Assembly: GCA_039090855.1 (NCBI GenBank)
Contig: CM076997.1
Span: 160,362,709-160,426,708 of the forward strand
Source of the DNA: Macrothele yani
Taxonomy: Eukaryota > Arthropoda > Arachnida > Araneae > Macrothelidae
Reading direction: 5' to 3'
Length of the DNA stretch: 64,000 bases
The notes beneath the pieces were generated by a model. It made no database searches and was not told the origin of the DNA. It saw nothing but the letters and a program-made list of their open reading frames with translations. Made by a program: the position numbers and the translations under genes. This document shows, in pieces, positions 33,233 through 44,827 of the stretch. Position 1 is the stretch's first letter, and each line of letters begins with the position of its first letter.

Positions 33233-34674
33233 TGCGTGTCTATACATCAGATTAAAAAATGCTGTTTCGGTGAAATACTAACTAAGAAATAATTGTTAGT
33301 GCATTTCCTGCCTAAAATAACGCTCAATTTTCTTGCTAGGGGCCCTGATATTTTACTCGTTTTTTAATTAAAAAAAAAAGGAGTAAACTATGCTTTTTCT
33401 CAATATCTCTGCTTCTGGAAGACAAATTAAAAATAAAATTCTTTTAACAGCAGATGCGATTCACCATGTGAAACACTTTGCATGTACTCGTGGGTTTTTT
33501 ATAATTCACAGTTCTGGCGTTAGGTGGGTTAGTGTATGTTTATGTTTGGAACCGTATCCCTGCTTTTAAAAATCCTATGATTTTTTTACTTTATAATATT
33601 CGCTTCAGTAAAGGTGGGGGATATTACCTTCTTCAAATAACGCAAAGTATTATCGCTATTGGGAGTAAATGTCAAAACGTTTTTATCGGTGCCTGTGCTC
33701 CGAATAGACGTATTTGAAAAATATTATTTTTCCATATCATAGCTTTTGCTGTGAAGAATACTTTTAGCATATTTTCTTCTTTTCCTTTATTAAAGATTCT
33801 TTTCCCAGGGAAAGCCAGCATGCATTTCTATTTGAAGATTTAGTTCAAATCTAAATTTCTATGGAAAACCCCGTTTTTAGTATGATAATTTTCATTATTA
33901 AGCGCATTTTGAACAGATGTTTTTTAAGTAACATAAATGTTTTCAGCTAGGGGACCTTAAGTTTTATAATGTTTTATTCTAGATCTCTTTTTATAACAGT
34001 TCGATTTAAAAATACCTTTATCTCTGACAACTTTCTTCCGCTATGAGAAACTTTTTCTGCAAAATTTCTTAATTTTCGCAACATACCTTTCAGCCACTAA
34101 TGGATTGAAGTAATAGTTATTTTTGTATCTGGATGTGTTATCGATTGTAGAAACCCAGTAGAAGGTTTTCATCCATATCCATTGGCCGTGAATAAGCTTT
34201 TTCACATTACGTATGTTAAGTTAGTCGTAATTTTTCCTAAGTGGTGGAAGTGCTTTTTTTCCTGAAGTTTTAGAATCTTTTGAAAATCTTTTAAAATTTT
34301 TCTCCTGTCGGAATGGATTCAAAAGACGTACTTATTAAAACAGAAAATTCTGTTTCATCTTTCTTGTTTGATGTTTTCTTTACTGTTGCAAACCGGGAAA
34401 CTCTACTGTTTTGTGCACTGAGGTTTTTGCACAGTAATAAGCAGCCATCAACAAACCAACCAACCAACGTCGAGAGGATGAATGACCTATTACTTGAAAA
34501 AATGGAGTGAAATAAGCCAGGAAAAACTAATTTACAACATTTGACTTAGGAATCGACAGTGACTTGCATGTTGCCTATTATTTCTTGTCTCAGAGACTGC
34601 ACAAAGAAGACGAAATTGCATCAATCAGAAATGCTACAGATAATAAAATAATTAACGCCGATTTCCTACGCGTA
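33233..34674. other. No gene recognised
   Basis: AT-rich. Words like TTGCTAGGGGCCCTGATATT recur weakly here and near 56415, hinting at an old dispersed repeat. No protein-coding signal. Confidence 0.4.
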
Positions 34675-35961
34675 TAGTGTGCCCGTAAAATAATGAGACT
34701 GATTTTTTATGGGGCATCCCTTTGAATAAAAGCAACAAACGCGTTTATAGTTTTGGCCACTAGAGTGTGCTGTAATAGTAGGAGCGACTTTCGAGTCCAG
34801 TTGCGCATCAGTTTTCTTGTGGCCACCGTTGAACTAAGTAAGACTTTGTGAGTGGAGCGTGTCAGAAGTTGCGTAATTGAGCAAAGATCTGTGACAACAT
34901 TTTACTTTAAAGTAGGGAAAACTGTTAAGGAAGTGTTACAAGACCTAAAAAACGTTTAGGGCGATGAATGTCTGAGTCCAGCACAGGTGTTCCACTGGTT
35001 TTCAAAGAGGGAGTCCCTTAAGGATGAACCACTGACAAATGACGACGTGGTGAAGGTTAGCAAAATTTTCGTCCATGACAGGCGAATCACCACTAGTCTT
35101 CTCGCTGAACAGTTTGGTGTCGGTAAGAAAATCGCCAAAGTAATCTTACAAAGAGATCTACACAACAGAAAGATTTGTTCAAGGTTTGGGCGACACACGT
35201 TGACACACGAACAGAGAGATTACCCGGTTGCATGCTGTCAAAATTTCATCCGTGCAACTGATAAAGATCGTGATTTGTTACAAAGAATGAATTGCCATCG
35301 GTGAGGCAACTTGGTGTTTTCAGTTCGATCCAGTAACAAAACACCAGAGCATGGAATAGAATGAAGCGTCTGCTCCCAGACAGAAGAAAGACCGGTTGCG
35401 AAAATCACGTGCCAGGACAATAGTCATTGTGTTTTCGACACGTCTGGAATTATCGATCGCGAATTTGTTCCTGAGGGCACCACAGTGAACGATCAGATTT
35501 ATTATTTAGGAGAAGTGCGACGCACGTCTGTACGTTTGCATGCGGGGTGTCAGGAAAGAACTGTTCCACAAAAATAATTGGTTTGTGTTGCACGACAGGC
35601 CCGCGCACTGTGCGCTGCCTGTGAAAAAGGTTTTAGTTTCGATGTCGATCTGTGTGATCGAAAGTCCACCCTACTCACCAGATTTGGCTGCCGCAGACCT
35701 TTTCCTCTTCCCAAAGTTGAGGTGTGCCTTTAAAGAGGAGCGCTTCAAAGACATTGAACACATCCAACGAGGTGTGAACAGCAGACCGAAGGTTCCGGCT
35801 CAGGACTTCCCCCGTGTCTTCGAACACACCAGTACGAAAGTTTTTACCATTGTGTGGAGTTGCGGGGAAATTATTTTTTGCCTGTGCAAGTGACAATTCA
35901 AAATAAAGTTTGCTGTCTTGATGCAATAATTTTTGTCTCACTACTTAACGGACACACTATG
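34675..35961 (+). mobile_element. mariner transposon with both inverted repeats
   Basis: 1287 bp. The left terminus TAGTGTGCCCGTAAAATAAT matches the reverse-complemented right terminus TAGTGTGTCCGTTAAGTAGT, and both are next to TA. Plus-strand transposase remnant inside. Confidence 0.88.
34888..35893 (+). pseudogene. mariner transposase remnant
   Basis: The N-terminal region reads KVGKTVKEVLQDLKN, a stop, then LSPAQVFHWFSKRESLKDEP and RRITTSLLAEQFGVGKKIAK (DNA-binding domain). The catalytic region is broken by frame changes at about 35300 and 35535: GEATWCFQFDP (the usual GDETW; first Asp replaced by Glu), FVLHDRPAHC (second Asp kept) and PPYSPDLAAADLFLFPKL (third Asp kept). The N-terminal style resembles mariners that have given rise to GVQW-type domains. 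Inactive. Confidence 0.83.
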
Positions 35962-37038
35962 TAAAAATAGTGCGAACTTTTTATGGGCAGTTGAAGAATT
36001 GGCTTCAGATAAAAAAAAGTTGTTTGTAATTATCATAATTGCATGCAATTGTAACCACGTTAGCCAATTCATTATCTTAAATATAGAACGATTAAAAAAA
36101 TGTTGACACATATTTTACCACAACGTTAACAATTATGTTAACCGTAAAAAAACATGTATAAATTTATTCCTATTCACATTTCAAATCACGTGTAGATTAT
36201 GGAAGGATTTTGTTTTCTGTTTCCGAAAAGTTTAAAATAGCTTTATTCTGGAGAGGGAATCAAACCGGCATCTTTGAATTTCTGCCCAAACATTTCGCCG
36301 TTACGCTTTGTGTAAAAGGTAAAAGGCGAATGGGAAGATTTGAAAGCCAAGAAAAAATTTGGTCAGCCAGTTTGGCGAGTAACCAAATTGAAGGAGAACC
36401 ATTTGAGCAGGATTGTAACCTTTTACATTTCATCTTATGCAAGTCCTCTTTACTTACATCAATCACCTACTTTGATTGATTTTGTAATGATAACTTTCTC
36501 GAAATACATGTGAACTGGAATCCCACGAAGATATTTTTATTCTGACTTTCTTCTCTCTCCCTTTCTTTCTTTATTTTTTTATCATTATTTTTATCTTCGT
36601 CTTTTCCCTTATCTTTTTTGTTAGACGTTTGAAATGGTGTCTGTTTAGCTTCCTTTGTTTTTAATTCCCAGTTCCGGGAATCTAGTATTTTTGACATTGC
36701 ATAAAATTTGCTGTTATAAAATCGCAAGAGTCAGATATTGAAGTGTGCCAAAAATAAAAGTGAATTATTATGCTTGACGACTTGTATTGAAATAATTAAG
36801 TAGCTTTCACTTCACATCCCACTCCTTCAGAATTCTGAAAAGGCATCCTTAAGAAAAACGGAATTACACTCAAAGATATCGGGAGTGTCAACTACAATTG
36901 TTTTTTTCGAAAGCGGTTTGAAAATAAGCGTTTTCTAATTAGTTCAACTCGATAATAACGACAGAAATAAATCTCAAGTGAATGCCAGGAAGAACTAACT
37001 TGAAGTGAATCCCAGGAGGAATTAACTGCTCAGAGATA
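35962..37038. other. No gene recognised apart from a SINE scrap
   Basis: AT-rich, with a pyrimidine run at 36540-36610 and a possible tRNA-like SINE scrap listed at 36225. Confidence 0.45.
36225..36330 (-). mobile_element. tRNA-derived SINE, family 2-like, degenerate
   Basis: Minus-strand head with A-box-like TAACGGCGAAATGTTTGGGC and B-box-like GGTTTGATTCCCTCTCCAG. The ending matches the CTCCAGGA context of family 2 copies at 41 and 42 kb. Confidence 0.5.
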
Positions 37039-37279
37039 CAGTCATTTGCAAATGTTTAAGGCCGCCTGTTGGTATTAGAAGATATCCGCCGATTGCGTCC
37101 GCTACTCTTTGTGTTACTCAACTTCTTGTCCATGTCGCATTGTCCTACAGCGGCAGCTGTTGCTACAATTAGGGAAACGTACGAGCGTCAGTTTGATTCT
37201 GGTTTTCATGATGAGAAGTATTATACGTATTTCCTATATAGCAAAAAATGTGCAGAAACCCGTCCTTAAGTGTTACTTA

Positions 37280-38183
37280 GAGGACACAAATAGGGACTTT
37301 ATATCATGAAGGATACTCCGAACGTGATATAAGCAGAAAGGTGAATATGAGCAAGACTGCTATTCAAAATGAGATCGTGAATATATAGAGACACAGGTGA
37401 ATTAGCGAACAAAGGAGAAGTGGATGTCCACGGAAAACAACCCCATGTGATGACAATACTATCAGACGAATAGTTATGCGTAATAGGAGTTCGTGCAAGA
37501 AAATCAAGGCCTTTCTACATTCAAAAGGGTCTGGTATTAGTATCAGCACTGTTTCCCGACGTCTTAGCAAATGGATTAAAGTCATAAAACTGCACATAAA
37601 CCTGGATTAAAGGCATAGACCTGCACATAAACCTGGACTAAACTCTATCATGAAAAAGAAGAGACTCTAGTTTGCAAAGCGTCATCAATCGTGGACTGCT
37701 GAGAATTGGAGCCAAGTTCTTTTTTCCGATAAATCAACTGTGCGTCAATTTGAATCACGTCAAGCACATGTTCGACGACCAAAAAGCAAACGATTTGATG
37801 ACAAATGCACTGTTAGTCATTCGCCTAGTCACATGATATGGAATGCTGTACCAGCATCCGATACTGCTTCATTATCCCTTTTGCCGACAGGAACTACCAT
37901 GACTGGTCCTTTTTATGTGGAAATGTTACGTGAGAAGCTGCTAACTCACATGCAAGTGCACAGATGCACACTCTTTATGTATGATGGTGCTCCATGCCAC
38001 GGATCAAAGGCAGCAAAGGACTACCTGAAGAACATAACTGTTCTTGACTGGCCCTGTAATAGTCCCGACATAAACCCCATCGAAAATTTGTGGACCATTT
38101 TAAACGACAAGGCAGTGGAAAAACTAAACGACAAGGCAGTGTCCAATACTCAAGCATTGACTGACGCGATAAAGTACGTGTGA
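37280..38183 (+). pseudogene. Tc1-like transposase, catalytic half fairly intact
   Basis: Helix-turn-helix segment: EGYSERDISRKVNMSKTAIQ, then a stop, QRRSGCPRK, GSGISISTVSRRLSKWIKV. A stop follows HINLD at a 31-bp tandem duplication (37590-37650). The catalytic half reads TAENWSQVLFSDKS (first Asp), then HVRRPKSKRF, MIWNAVPASD, FMYDGAPCHGSKAAKDYLKN (second Asp) and NSPDINPIENLWTILN (Glu). All three DDE residues are present. A second tandem duplication of 24 bp (38101-38148) repeats LNDKAVEK. Stops in the DNA-binding half still make it inactive. Confidence 0.88.
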
Positions 38184-38291
38184 TGCACAGACATTTCAAG
38201 TGACTACTGCAAATCCTTTATTGAGATTATGCCTCATCGTATTCTGTTATAAAACACAAAGATGGCTGCATAAAGTACTGATTTTGGTCTA

Positions 38292-39528
38292 CCAGTACGT
38301 TCAAACATCCTGGAACGTTTTATATTAAAAAAGAATGAGTACAGATAATACCTGTTTATGCGGTGTTTCCTTAAAAGTAGTTACCCTGTGCAACTATGTA
38401 TTTTGGCCAGCGCTCATACAAAGATTTAAATGCAGATTTCAAGCCTTCTTTTGCCATATCCTTCAGTGCCTCCGTCGCAGCTCGTTCCACTTCTTCGGAA
38501 CTTGAGAAGCGTCCACTTTTAAGCAAATTCTTCATCCGGTGAAAAAGGAAAAACGTCACACAAGGCGAGATCAGGGGAATAAGCTGGTTTTGGAAGAACG
38601 GGAATGTGATGTTTGGACAGGTAATCGGACACCAGGAGGGATCTGTGAGCCGGCGCATTATCGTGATGGAGCACCCACGAGTTGGTCTTCCTAAGATCGG
38701 GTCGCTTGCGTCTCATTGATTCTCGGAGACGTTTCACAAGATTGACGTACTCTTCTTTAGTGACTGTACGATCATGTTAAAGGAATTCCTTGTGTACAAC
38801 CCCCTTGCAATCGAAAGAAAACTGTTAACAAGACCTTCCCTTTGGAGCGGTCAGCCTTGAACGTTTTTGGTCGTGGTGACGACGGTGATTTCCACACTTT
38901 TGAGTGTAGGTTGGATTGGGGGTCGTACAGAAAGCTCCAGGTCTCATCGCCAGTGATCAAGCGATTAAAGGGAACAATTAGTTGACACACGTGATGCATT
39001 CACAGTTTCTCTGTTAAAATGGCATGGTAACTTCCAACTGAGATGCCGGCAACTTCTGCAATCGCTGCAACACTTTTTCGACTGTCATTTTTCACAATTT
39101 CTTTGACAATGGCGATTTGTTCATCCATTGTGGATGTTGAAGGTCGTCCTGACCTCTCATTATCCCCTATACTCTGTCGCACGTTTTCGAATCGTCAATG
39201 CCACTCATAAACTCTAGTTCGACTCATTGCACTCTCACCGTAAGCTGACTTAATCATTTGAAAAGTCTTAGCGAAAGATTTTCTGAGAAGAACACAACAC
39301 TTTACACTTGAACGCTGTTCAAAATTCGACATCGTTGTTCTCGCGACGGAGAGCCTCAAATTCTTGTAATCAAGAACTACGCACATACGCTGTACGTGTT
39401 GGATCTGAATCAAACAGTTTCTGGCTGGTCGGTCACATGATGTTCTTCGCTTTCTCTGCGGGGAATGCCGTAATTCACTGACATTTGGTAAATATTCAAA
39501 GGTTCCGGAACTTTTGGAACGTACTATG
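38292..39528 (-). mobile_element. mariner nested in the Tc1 element
   Basis: 1237 bp between TA dinucleotides. The left end contains AGTACGTTCAAACATCCTGG and the reverse-complemented right end AGTACGTTCCAAAAGTTCCG. Minus-strand transposase. Confidence 0.88.
38371..39331 (-). pseudogene. mariner transposase, triad present but frame broken
   Basis: Starts MSNFEQRSSVKCCVLLRKSF. The DNA-binding part includes GESAMSRTRVYEWH, a stop where Lys or Tyr is usual, then RFENVRQSIGDNERSGRPST and AIAEVAGISVGSYHAIL. The catalytic part has LITGDETWSFLYDP (first Asp), VLLTVFFRLQGGC, HHDNAPAHRSLLVSDYLSKH (second Asp) and AYSPDLALCDVFPF (third Asp). Stops lie near 39195, 39000 and 38770, and frame changes near 38750 and 38540. 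It ends ERWPKYIVAQGNYF, the usual mariner C-terminus. Confidence 0.88.
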
Positions 39529-39669
39529 TAGAATTTGTACTCCAAAGAATGTAAGGATTCATCTGTGCTGTGATTTTTTCAAATATATTTGATTAGTAAT
39601 TAGTTGATTCTTTGCAAATTTTAATTTTCAATAAACTGACAGGTGGTCATAAACTTTTGCAAATGAATG

Positions 39670-40989
39670 TACACGAAAGTCATGTTCCTATCTCGTCGTG
39701 TAGATACCATACATTTTACATTTTCCCATGTAGCCATCGTTCGAAAAAGTTAGAAATTGCACCACCTCAGAAAGGGCGTCGAACCCGCAGCTTCAGGTTT
39801 ACGTTCCAGCATGTTACCTGAACAACCAAGTTCCAAACCATAGAAGCTAAGCACAAGTAGTGAAGGAATCTGAACAACTTTCCTGTATAAGTGTTAGTCG
39901 AAGCAATTCCGCTTCATCGTAGCCTTCAGAATCCTAAGCTACGTACATCTGCTTTGCTTCTGTTGTTTCAGACTTTGTGTTGTAAAGATTGCATACCCGC
40001 ACATAAATCGGGATATGCGGTTTCGATTTCCGTTCCAGGGAGATATACTGTTCCAAGATTTCCGATGGATGGCTACATGGGAAACAGTAAAATGTACAGC
40101 ATTTACTTGTCCATAGTTATTGGTTTAATTTTAAATTAAAATCATAGCAGCTGAATTTACAAAAGAAATACGGTTTCTGGTACGAAACTACTCAGAATTA
40201 AGGAATGAGGAAAACAAAATTTACTTGTTAGACTGTATCAGGGTAATAGTTTTTAAATTTTGTAAGAAACTTAACCATTCGTGAAATATTGTTTTACATA
40301 ATTAACGGCTTTTTCGTTTGAAAGAAAAAATGTTCCTGAGAAAGCTTATCAGTCGTTAAGCGAAGTCTGGGAATTGTGTTTTAATTACACAGCAATTAAG
40401 TGGATAAACGGATCTGTGCTTCTGTCATGTATTTGTGTTCCGGCTTAAGATCGTAGACATGAGTTATTTTCTGGTTTTTATTCTGAGCATAAAGTTTGAT
40501 TTCTCTCTGTCGTAAACATTTCAAGCGCAAAAGGAAATTTAATCTAAAGCAATTGGACCGAAGCTTTGCAAGCGTAACTATACTACGCAATTTTTATCTT
40601 TCATAGCTGCGATTTCAACATTATTTTTATATTTTTAATTTCGGGACGAGCAAACTCATATATATTTTTTCTGGTATGCAAAGTGGTTATGAATACATAA
40701 AAAGAAGGAAACACATCATAAATCCGCCCACAAACTCGCAGTTAATGGAAACTGAATTGAATCTTATATTATTTCTTCCTTCTTTCAAACGTTGTTAGTA
40801 AGTTCAGAACGTGCCGACTTAAATTGGATAGAGATTTGCTAGTATGATCTGACACGCTTTGACATCATTTACAACTGACATGTAAGGAAATGTCGAAGTG
40901 CAGAATAAGATTTTTCTTGACATCAGATTATTAAACACGAGTTTTTCCAATGAATGAAATGCCGTAATACACCAATGTACAATACAAAT
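39670..40989. other. No gene; tRNA-like scraps
   Basis: Mostly AT-rich. A minus-strand tRNA-like word CGGGTTCGACGCCC near 39782 and a SINE scrap at 39965 are the only recognisable content. Confidence 0.45.
39965..40075 (+). mobile_element. tRNA-derived SINE, family 2, degenerate
   Basis: Words in the same order as the 42298 copy: TTGCATACCCGC, CGGGATATGCGG, TTTCGATTTCCGTTCCAGGG. Low similarity; old copy. Confidence 0.5.
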
Positions 40990-41175
40990 TTATTTTGAAG
41001 TTGTGGTCCGTTTATTGGTGTAAATATGACATGAAGAGCAAGTCAGATAATATCCGAAAACTTGAAAATTTCATCGTCCTGGAGCGGGAATCGAATCCGC
41101 GTCTCCCGATTAGCGCCCGAGTATTCAAACCGCTACACCACCCAGAACGAACAAGTCTCAAGTTTCCGATTAACT
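40990..41175 (-). mobile_element. tRNA-derived SINE, family 2
   Basis: Minus-strand copy with the B box as GGGAATCGAATCCGCG and the A box as AACCGCTACACCACCCAGAA in complement. The tail side has TTTATTGGTGTAAATATGAC. It lies in inverted orientation to the copy at 42275-42460. Confidence 0.85.
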
Positions 41176-41179
41176 ATGT

Positions 41180-41945
41180 AATAAATTTATTGAAAAATTA
41201 ATGGAATGGCTGGACACAATTTTTTGTGTTTAAATATTGAAAAAACTAAAATTATGATTTTTAAACAGGGAGATAGACAGATTGTTGAGCCACCATCTAT
41301 TTGTGGGGAGAAGTGTACCCTTGAAATAGTAAATAATAATAAATATTTTTGAATAATAATCAAGGAAAATCTAAAATAGAATATAAATATTCAAAATACT
41401 GTAAACAAAATTTCGGGGGTATTGGGTTTAATTACGAGAATTTCAAATAATTTAACAATTAAAACATTAAAAATGTACTACAGTCTGATTTATCCATATT
41501 TGACTTATTGTTTATTAGTATGGGGGCAAACTACTAAACTAATTTATATAAATTACAATCATTACAAAATAGGATGGTCAGAATTCTAAATAATTTTAGG
41601 GGAATTAACTTGAATATTGGGGGTACGGAAAAATTCTTATGGTTTTCTAGATATTGAGAAATTATGGCAATTTAGATTATTAGGATTCATGTATAAAAGA
41701 ATAAAAGAGAATAGGCATCAACATTTAATTCAACTAAACACTGTAGGTCACGACTATCAAACAAGAGAAAGAAATGCATTTTTGTTACCAATGCCTAACA
41801 TTTTAACCCAAAAAAGATTTATTGATTACCAGGGATTGATGATATGGAATAACCTACCTTGTCAATTAACACATATTAATATTTATTTTCGAAAGCAACT
41901 AAAAATATTTGTTAACAAATTAAAATATAAAATTATATGGTAAAA
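41180..41945 (+). pseudogene. LINE reverse transcriptase C-terminal fragment (L2/CR1-like)
   Basis: A decayed plus-strand coding scrap of a non-LTR retrotransposon. Readable blocks in several frames: EIVNNNKYFGIIIKENLKW, GLITRISNNLTIKTLKMYYS, LIYPYLTYCLLVWGQ, and then one open frame 41617-41943 with LDIEKLWQFRLLGFMYKRIK, RNAFLLPMPNILTQKRFIDY and YQGLMIWNNLPCQLTHINIY. This is the conserved end of CR1/L2/Jockey-type reverse transcriptases. The catalytic part is absent, so it is a 5'-truncated insertion. It is a different LINE lineage from the RTE copies. Confidence 0.75.
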
Positions 41946-42147
41946 TTTATTAATCAGACCACATATGAGTAAATTTTATATGTGCAGGACGTTGACTTGA
42001 CTACGTACTCATATGTTCTGTGGTTATCCTGTACATAAGTATTCACATTATATATGTTGGTTTTCTTAATACTATATGTTATAAAATTAATTTTGAAATG
42101 TAACATAGTCAAATGTAACCCCATAACGAAATAAATGAGATTGTGAT

Positions 42148-42272
42148 GAATATAACTATCACAGGAGTTGCTAGTCGAAGCAACCAGCATTCATATTTTT
42201 TTCTAAACCTCCGGATTTGCTATATATGAATGCCGGTTGCGTCGACCAGCAAATCCTGTGATGGGTTTATTC
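42148..42272. repeat. Perfect-looking hairpin, ~45-bp arms
   Basis: The left arm (42148-42196) contains ATCACAGGAGTTGCTAGTCG and the right arm (42222-42272), reverse-complemented, ATCACAGGATTTGCTGGTCG. Similarity extends through GCAACC(A/G)GCATTCATAT. The loop is about 25 bases. It may be the terminus of an unidentified element or a foldback MITE. Confidence 0.8.
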
Positions 42273-42274
42273 AA

Positions 42275-42460
42275 ATTAATCAGAAACTTGAGACCTGGTC
42301 GTTCTGGGTGGTGTAGTGGTTAGCATACTTGGCCGCTAGCCGGGAGATGCGGCTTCGATTCCCACTCCAGGACGATGAAGTTTTCAAATTTTCGGATATT
42401 ATCTGACTTACCATTCATGTCATATTTACACCAATAAACGATTCACAACATCAAAATAAG
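42275..42460 (+). mobile_element. tRNA-derived SINE, family 2, reference copy
   Basis: A box within GGTGTAGTGGTTAGCATACT, B box GCTTCGATTCCCACTCC, then CAGGACGATGAAG and ACCAATAAACGATTCACAAC. Similarity to the inverted copy at 40990 extends a little upstream of the tRNA-like head (GAAACTTGAGACCTGGTCG). Confidence 0.88.
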
Positions 42461-43154
42461 AATGAGATTTTCCATATAACACCCTTCTATTATTATCATT
42501 TGCTATCAAAGAGATGTCAAATCTGGTACAACAAACGTTTTAATTCAGGTACGGAACTACTCAGAATTAAGGTAGTTTAGTCAAATAAAAGTAGAAAACA
42601 CTGGAATGCCAAATTAGTATCCTTATAGTTCTTTTTCCATTATATGAACTACTTGCAGAATGTTTTTCTTTATGAGAACCTCATCATCCAATTTCAACAT
42701 TAGAGAAAAGCAAGATTTTGTGAAGTTGTCGGAAGATAGTCAATTCGGTAAACTAGAAATAGTTTACATTTTTTCGTCGCCATCGCCATTGCTGCCTAAA
42801 ACAAGAAAAGGTGAAAAGGAATGGGTGAAATAATTCATATTGTCATGGATATTTGGTGCTAAGTGTGAAGCACAGCGCTGTCTGTGGCATGCGGACAAGA
42901 TGCCCTCTTAAAAGCGCATTCCTTCAGTTTAAGTGGCCGAGCACTGGACCGATGTTTACAAGATTAGTAAACACGCCGGCAGTTTGGACTGGGAAAAGCG
43001 AAATATTGTCTGTAGTAGAACATCGCTTAAGGCCGAGAAAGGAAAACAGCACCAGTAGATATTTCTGATGAAACACAAAATAGCGTTGAGAACTCTGTGG
43101 AGAAACTGAAGCAGTTAAATCCCAAGGCACTTGCGGATCTGGGCATAACCCCAC
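42461..43154. other. No gene recognised
   Basis: Spacer with one short word shared with 40165-40205 (GAAACTACTCAGAATTAAGG and relatives). No coding signal that I trust. Confidence 0.45.
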
Positions 43155-43965
43155 AGTAGCTTTCCCGACAAGCCAAAATCCCGACAGCCGAAATTCCGAC
43201 AACCCAAAATCCAGACAACACGAAAATCACGATAACCCAAAATCCCGACTATCCCAAATTCCAGATTTCAGTATTTCTTATTATAATAAATCAAATAATT
43301 CATCAAATATTATTATAAAAATATTGATCAAATAATGATCAAATAATGCTATCATCTAAAAATAAAATTGCACGCCAAAAATAATTTGATTTGAAGGATT
43401 TCAGTATTTCTTGTTATTATAAATCAAATAATTGATCAAATATTATTATATAAATATTGATCAAATAATGCTATCAGCTAAAAATAAAATAATGCTGTTA
43501 GCTAAAAACAAATCATCACGTCAAAAATAATTTGAAATATTTCAGTATTTCCAAATTTTAGTATTTCTTATTATAATCAATCAAATAATTGCTCACATGT
43601 TATATAAATATTGATCAAATAATGCTATCAGCTAAAAATAAAATAATGCTGTTAGCTAAAAACAAATCATCACGTCAAAAATAATTTGAAATATTTCAGT
43701 ATTTCCAAATTTTAGTATTTCTTATTATAATCAATCAAATAATTGCTCACATATTATATAAATATTAATCAAATAATGCTATTAGCTAAAACTGAAATAT
43801 CAGATCAAAAACAATTTAAAAGATTATCTAGGATTCCAAATGTGACGTTTAATTGAGGTATCAGCTCATCAGCTATTTCACTTTCGGGATTTTGGATTGT
43901 CGGGATTTCGCCTGTCGGAATTTCGCCTGTCGGGATTTTGACTTGTCGGGATAGTGTCTGTCAGG
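43155..43965. mobile_element. Foldback-type element with tandem-repeat termini
   Basis: The left terminus (43162-43263) is six tandem ~16-bp units such as CCCGACAAGCCAAAAT. The right terminus (43883-43953) is four to five units in opposite orientation (CGGGATTTTGGATTGT and relatives). The centre is about four tandem units of 135-155 bp containing TTCAGTATTTCTTATTATAA and AAATAATGCTATCAGCTAAA. No ORF, so it would be non-autonomous. Total about 0.8 kb. Confidence 0.85.
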
Positions 43966-44034
43966 TTTCTGACCCAGATCCAGTATTCTGACCTCTTCTT
44001 GTTTTGGAAACTGCTGCGAGGGCGGTGTCGATGT

Positions 44035-44822
44035 ACTATCGCTGTGAGGACAGAGTACGTATGTTCCATTCCCTCCGTGAAAGAAAGAAACCTCTGTGAT
44101 TCGAAAGAGTGATTCTGCAGACTCTTGGGTTATTACTCTGTGCTAATGCAACGGCTGTTGCCGCCCATAGGTCATGACTGTAGGCAGGCTGTGGCATGAT
44201 TTCAATACTGCATTTCGTAAAAAAACTGTTGAACACAAGCAGCCACATGTGGGCGGGCGTTATCATGGTGTAGGGTCCACTTGCCCACTAGTTCCGGTCG
44301 CTTAATCGATATGTGTCTTCACAGACGCTTCAAAACTGAAATGTAATACTCAGCATTGACAGTAATTTGTGGAGGAACGGTATGCTGGTAGACTACACCT
44401 TTATGATCAAAGAAAAATATCATAATCCCTTTTCAGCTGATTTGGTTTGGCCGACTTTTTTTCGGAGGAGGCAAGCCTGTTTGTTTCCAGACACTCGTTG
44501 CGCACTTCATGTGAGGTTTGAAACAAGTGTTTTGTCGGCAGATATTAATGCGTTTAGAAAAATTGGATCTTTTGCAATCATTTGTTTCCCCTCATGAGAC
44601 ACCAAAACTTTGGCTAACAATTGCTCTCTCGTCAGGTGATGAGGTACCCATCTGGAACACACACAATGCAGTAGTACTTTGTCGCGGTGAATGCGGAATA
44701 CCAATATTTTTGAAATATTAGTTGACGCTGCTATGTCTTCACACGTCGATCTTCTTGCAGGATTACCCAAACAGTGTTAGCAATACGCTCCGTAACTACA
44801 CTTTTAGGTCGACCAGGCTTAG
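44035..44822 (-). pseudogene. mariner transposase fragment
   Basis: Minus-strand blocks: NPARRSTCEDIAASTNISK, LHCVCSRWVPHHLTREQLLA (the end of the DNA-binding domain), LNALISADKTLVSNLT (the usual ITGDETWVSHFT; Gly-Asp changed to Ala-Asp), then after a gap CGLLVFNSFFTKC-like text and EIMPQPAYSHDL (the usual PQPAYSPDLAP). Stops and frame changes throughout. No inverted repeats are visible. It abuts a Tc1 scrap on the right. Confidence 0.75.
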
Positions 44823-44827
44823 GAGCG

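Larger units (their letters stand above)
37039..39669 (+). mobile_element. Tc1-like transposon interrupted by a mariner
   Basis: The left terminus CAGTCATTTGCAAATGTTTA and the reverse-complemented right terminus CATTCATTTGCAAAAGTTTA, each next to TA, bound a 2631-bp unit. Removing the mariner at 38292-39528 and one TA leaves about 1.39 kb, normal Tc1 size. The order shows that the mariner is younger than the Tc1 insertion. Confidence 0.93.

Noticed and set aside
39765..39835. tRNA gene on the minus strand
   Set aside because: CGGGTTCGACGCCC resembles a B box, but I could not fold a convincing acceptor stem or anticodon arm; more likely a tRNA-like scrap.
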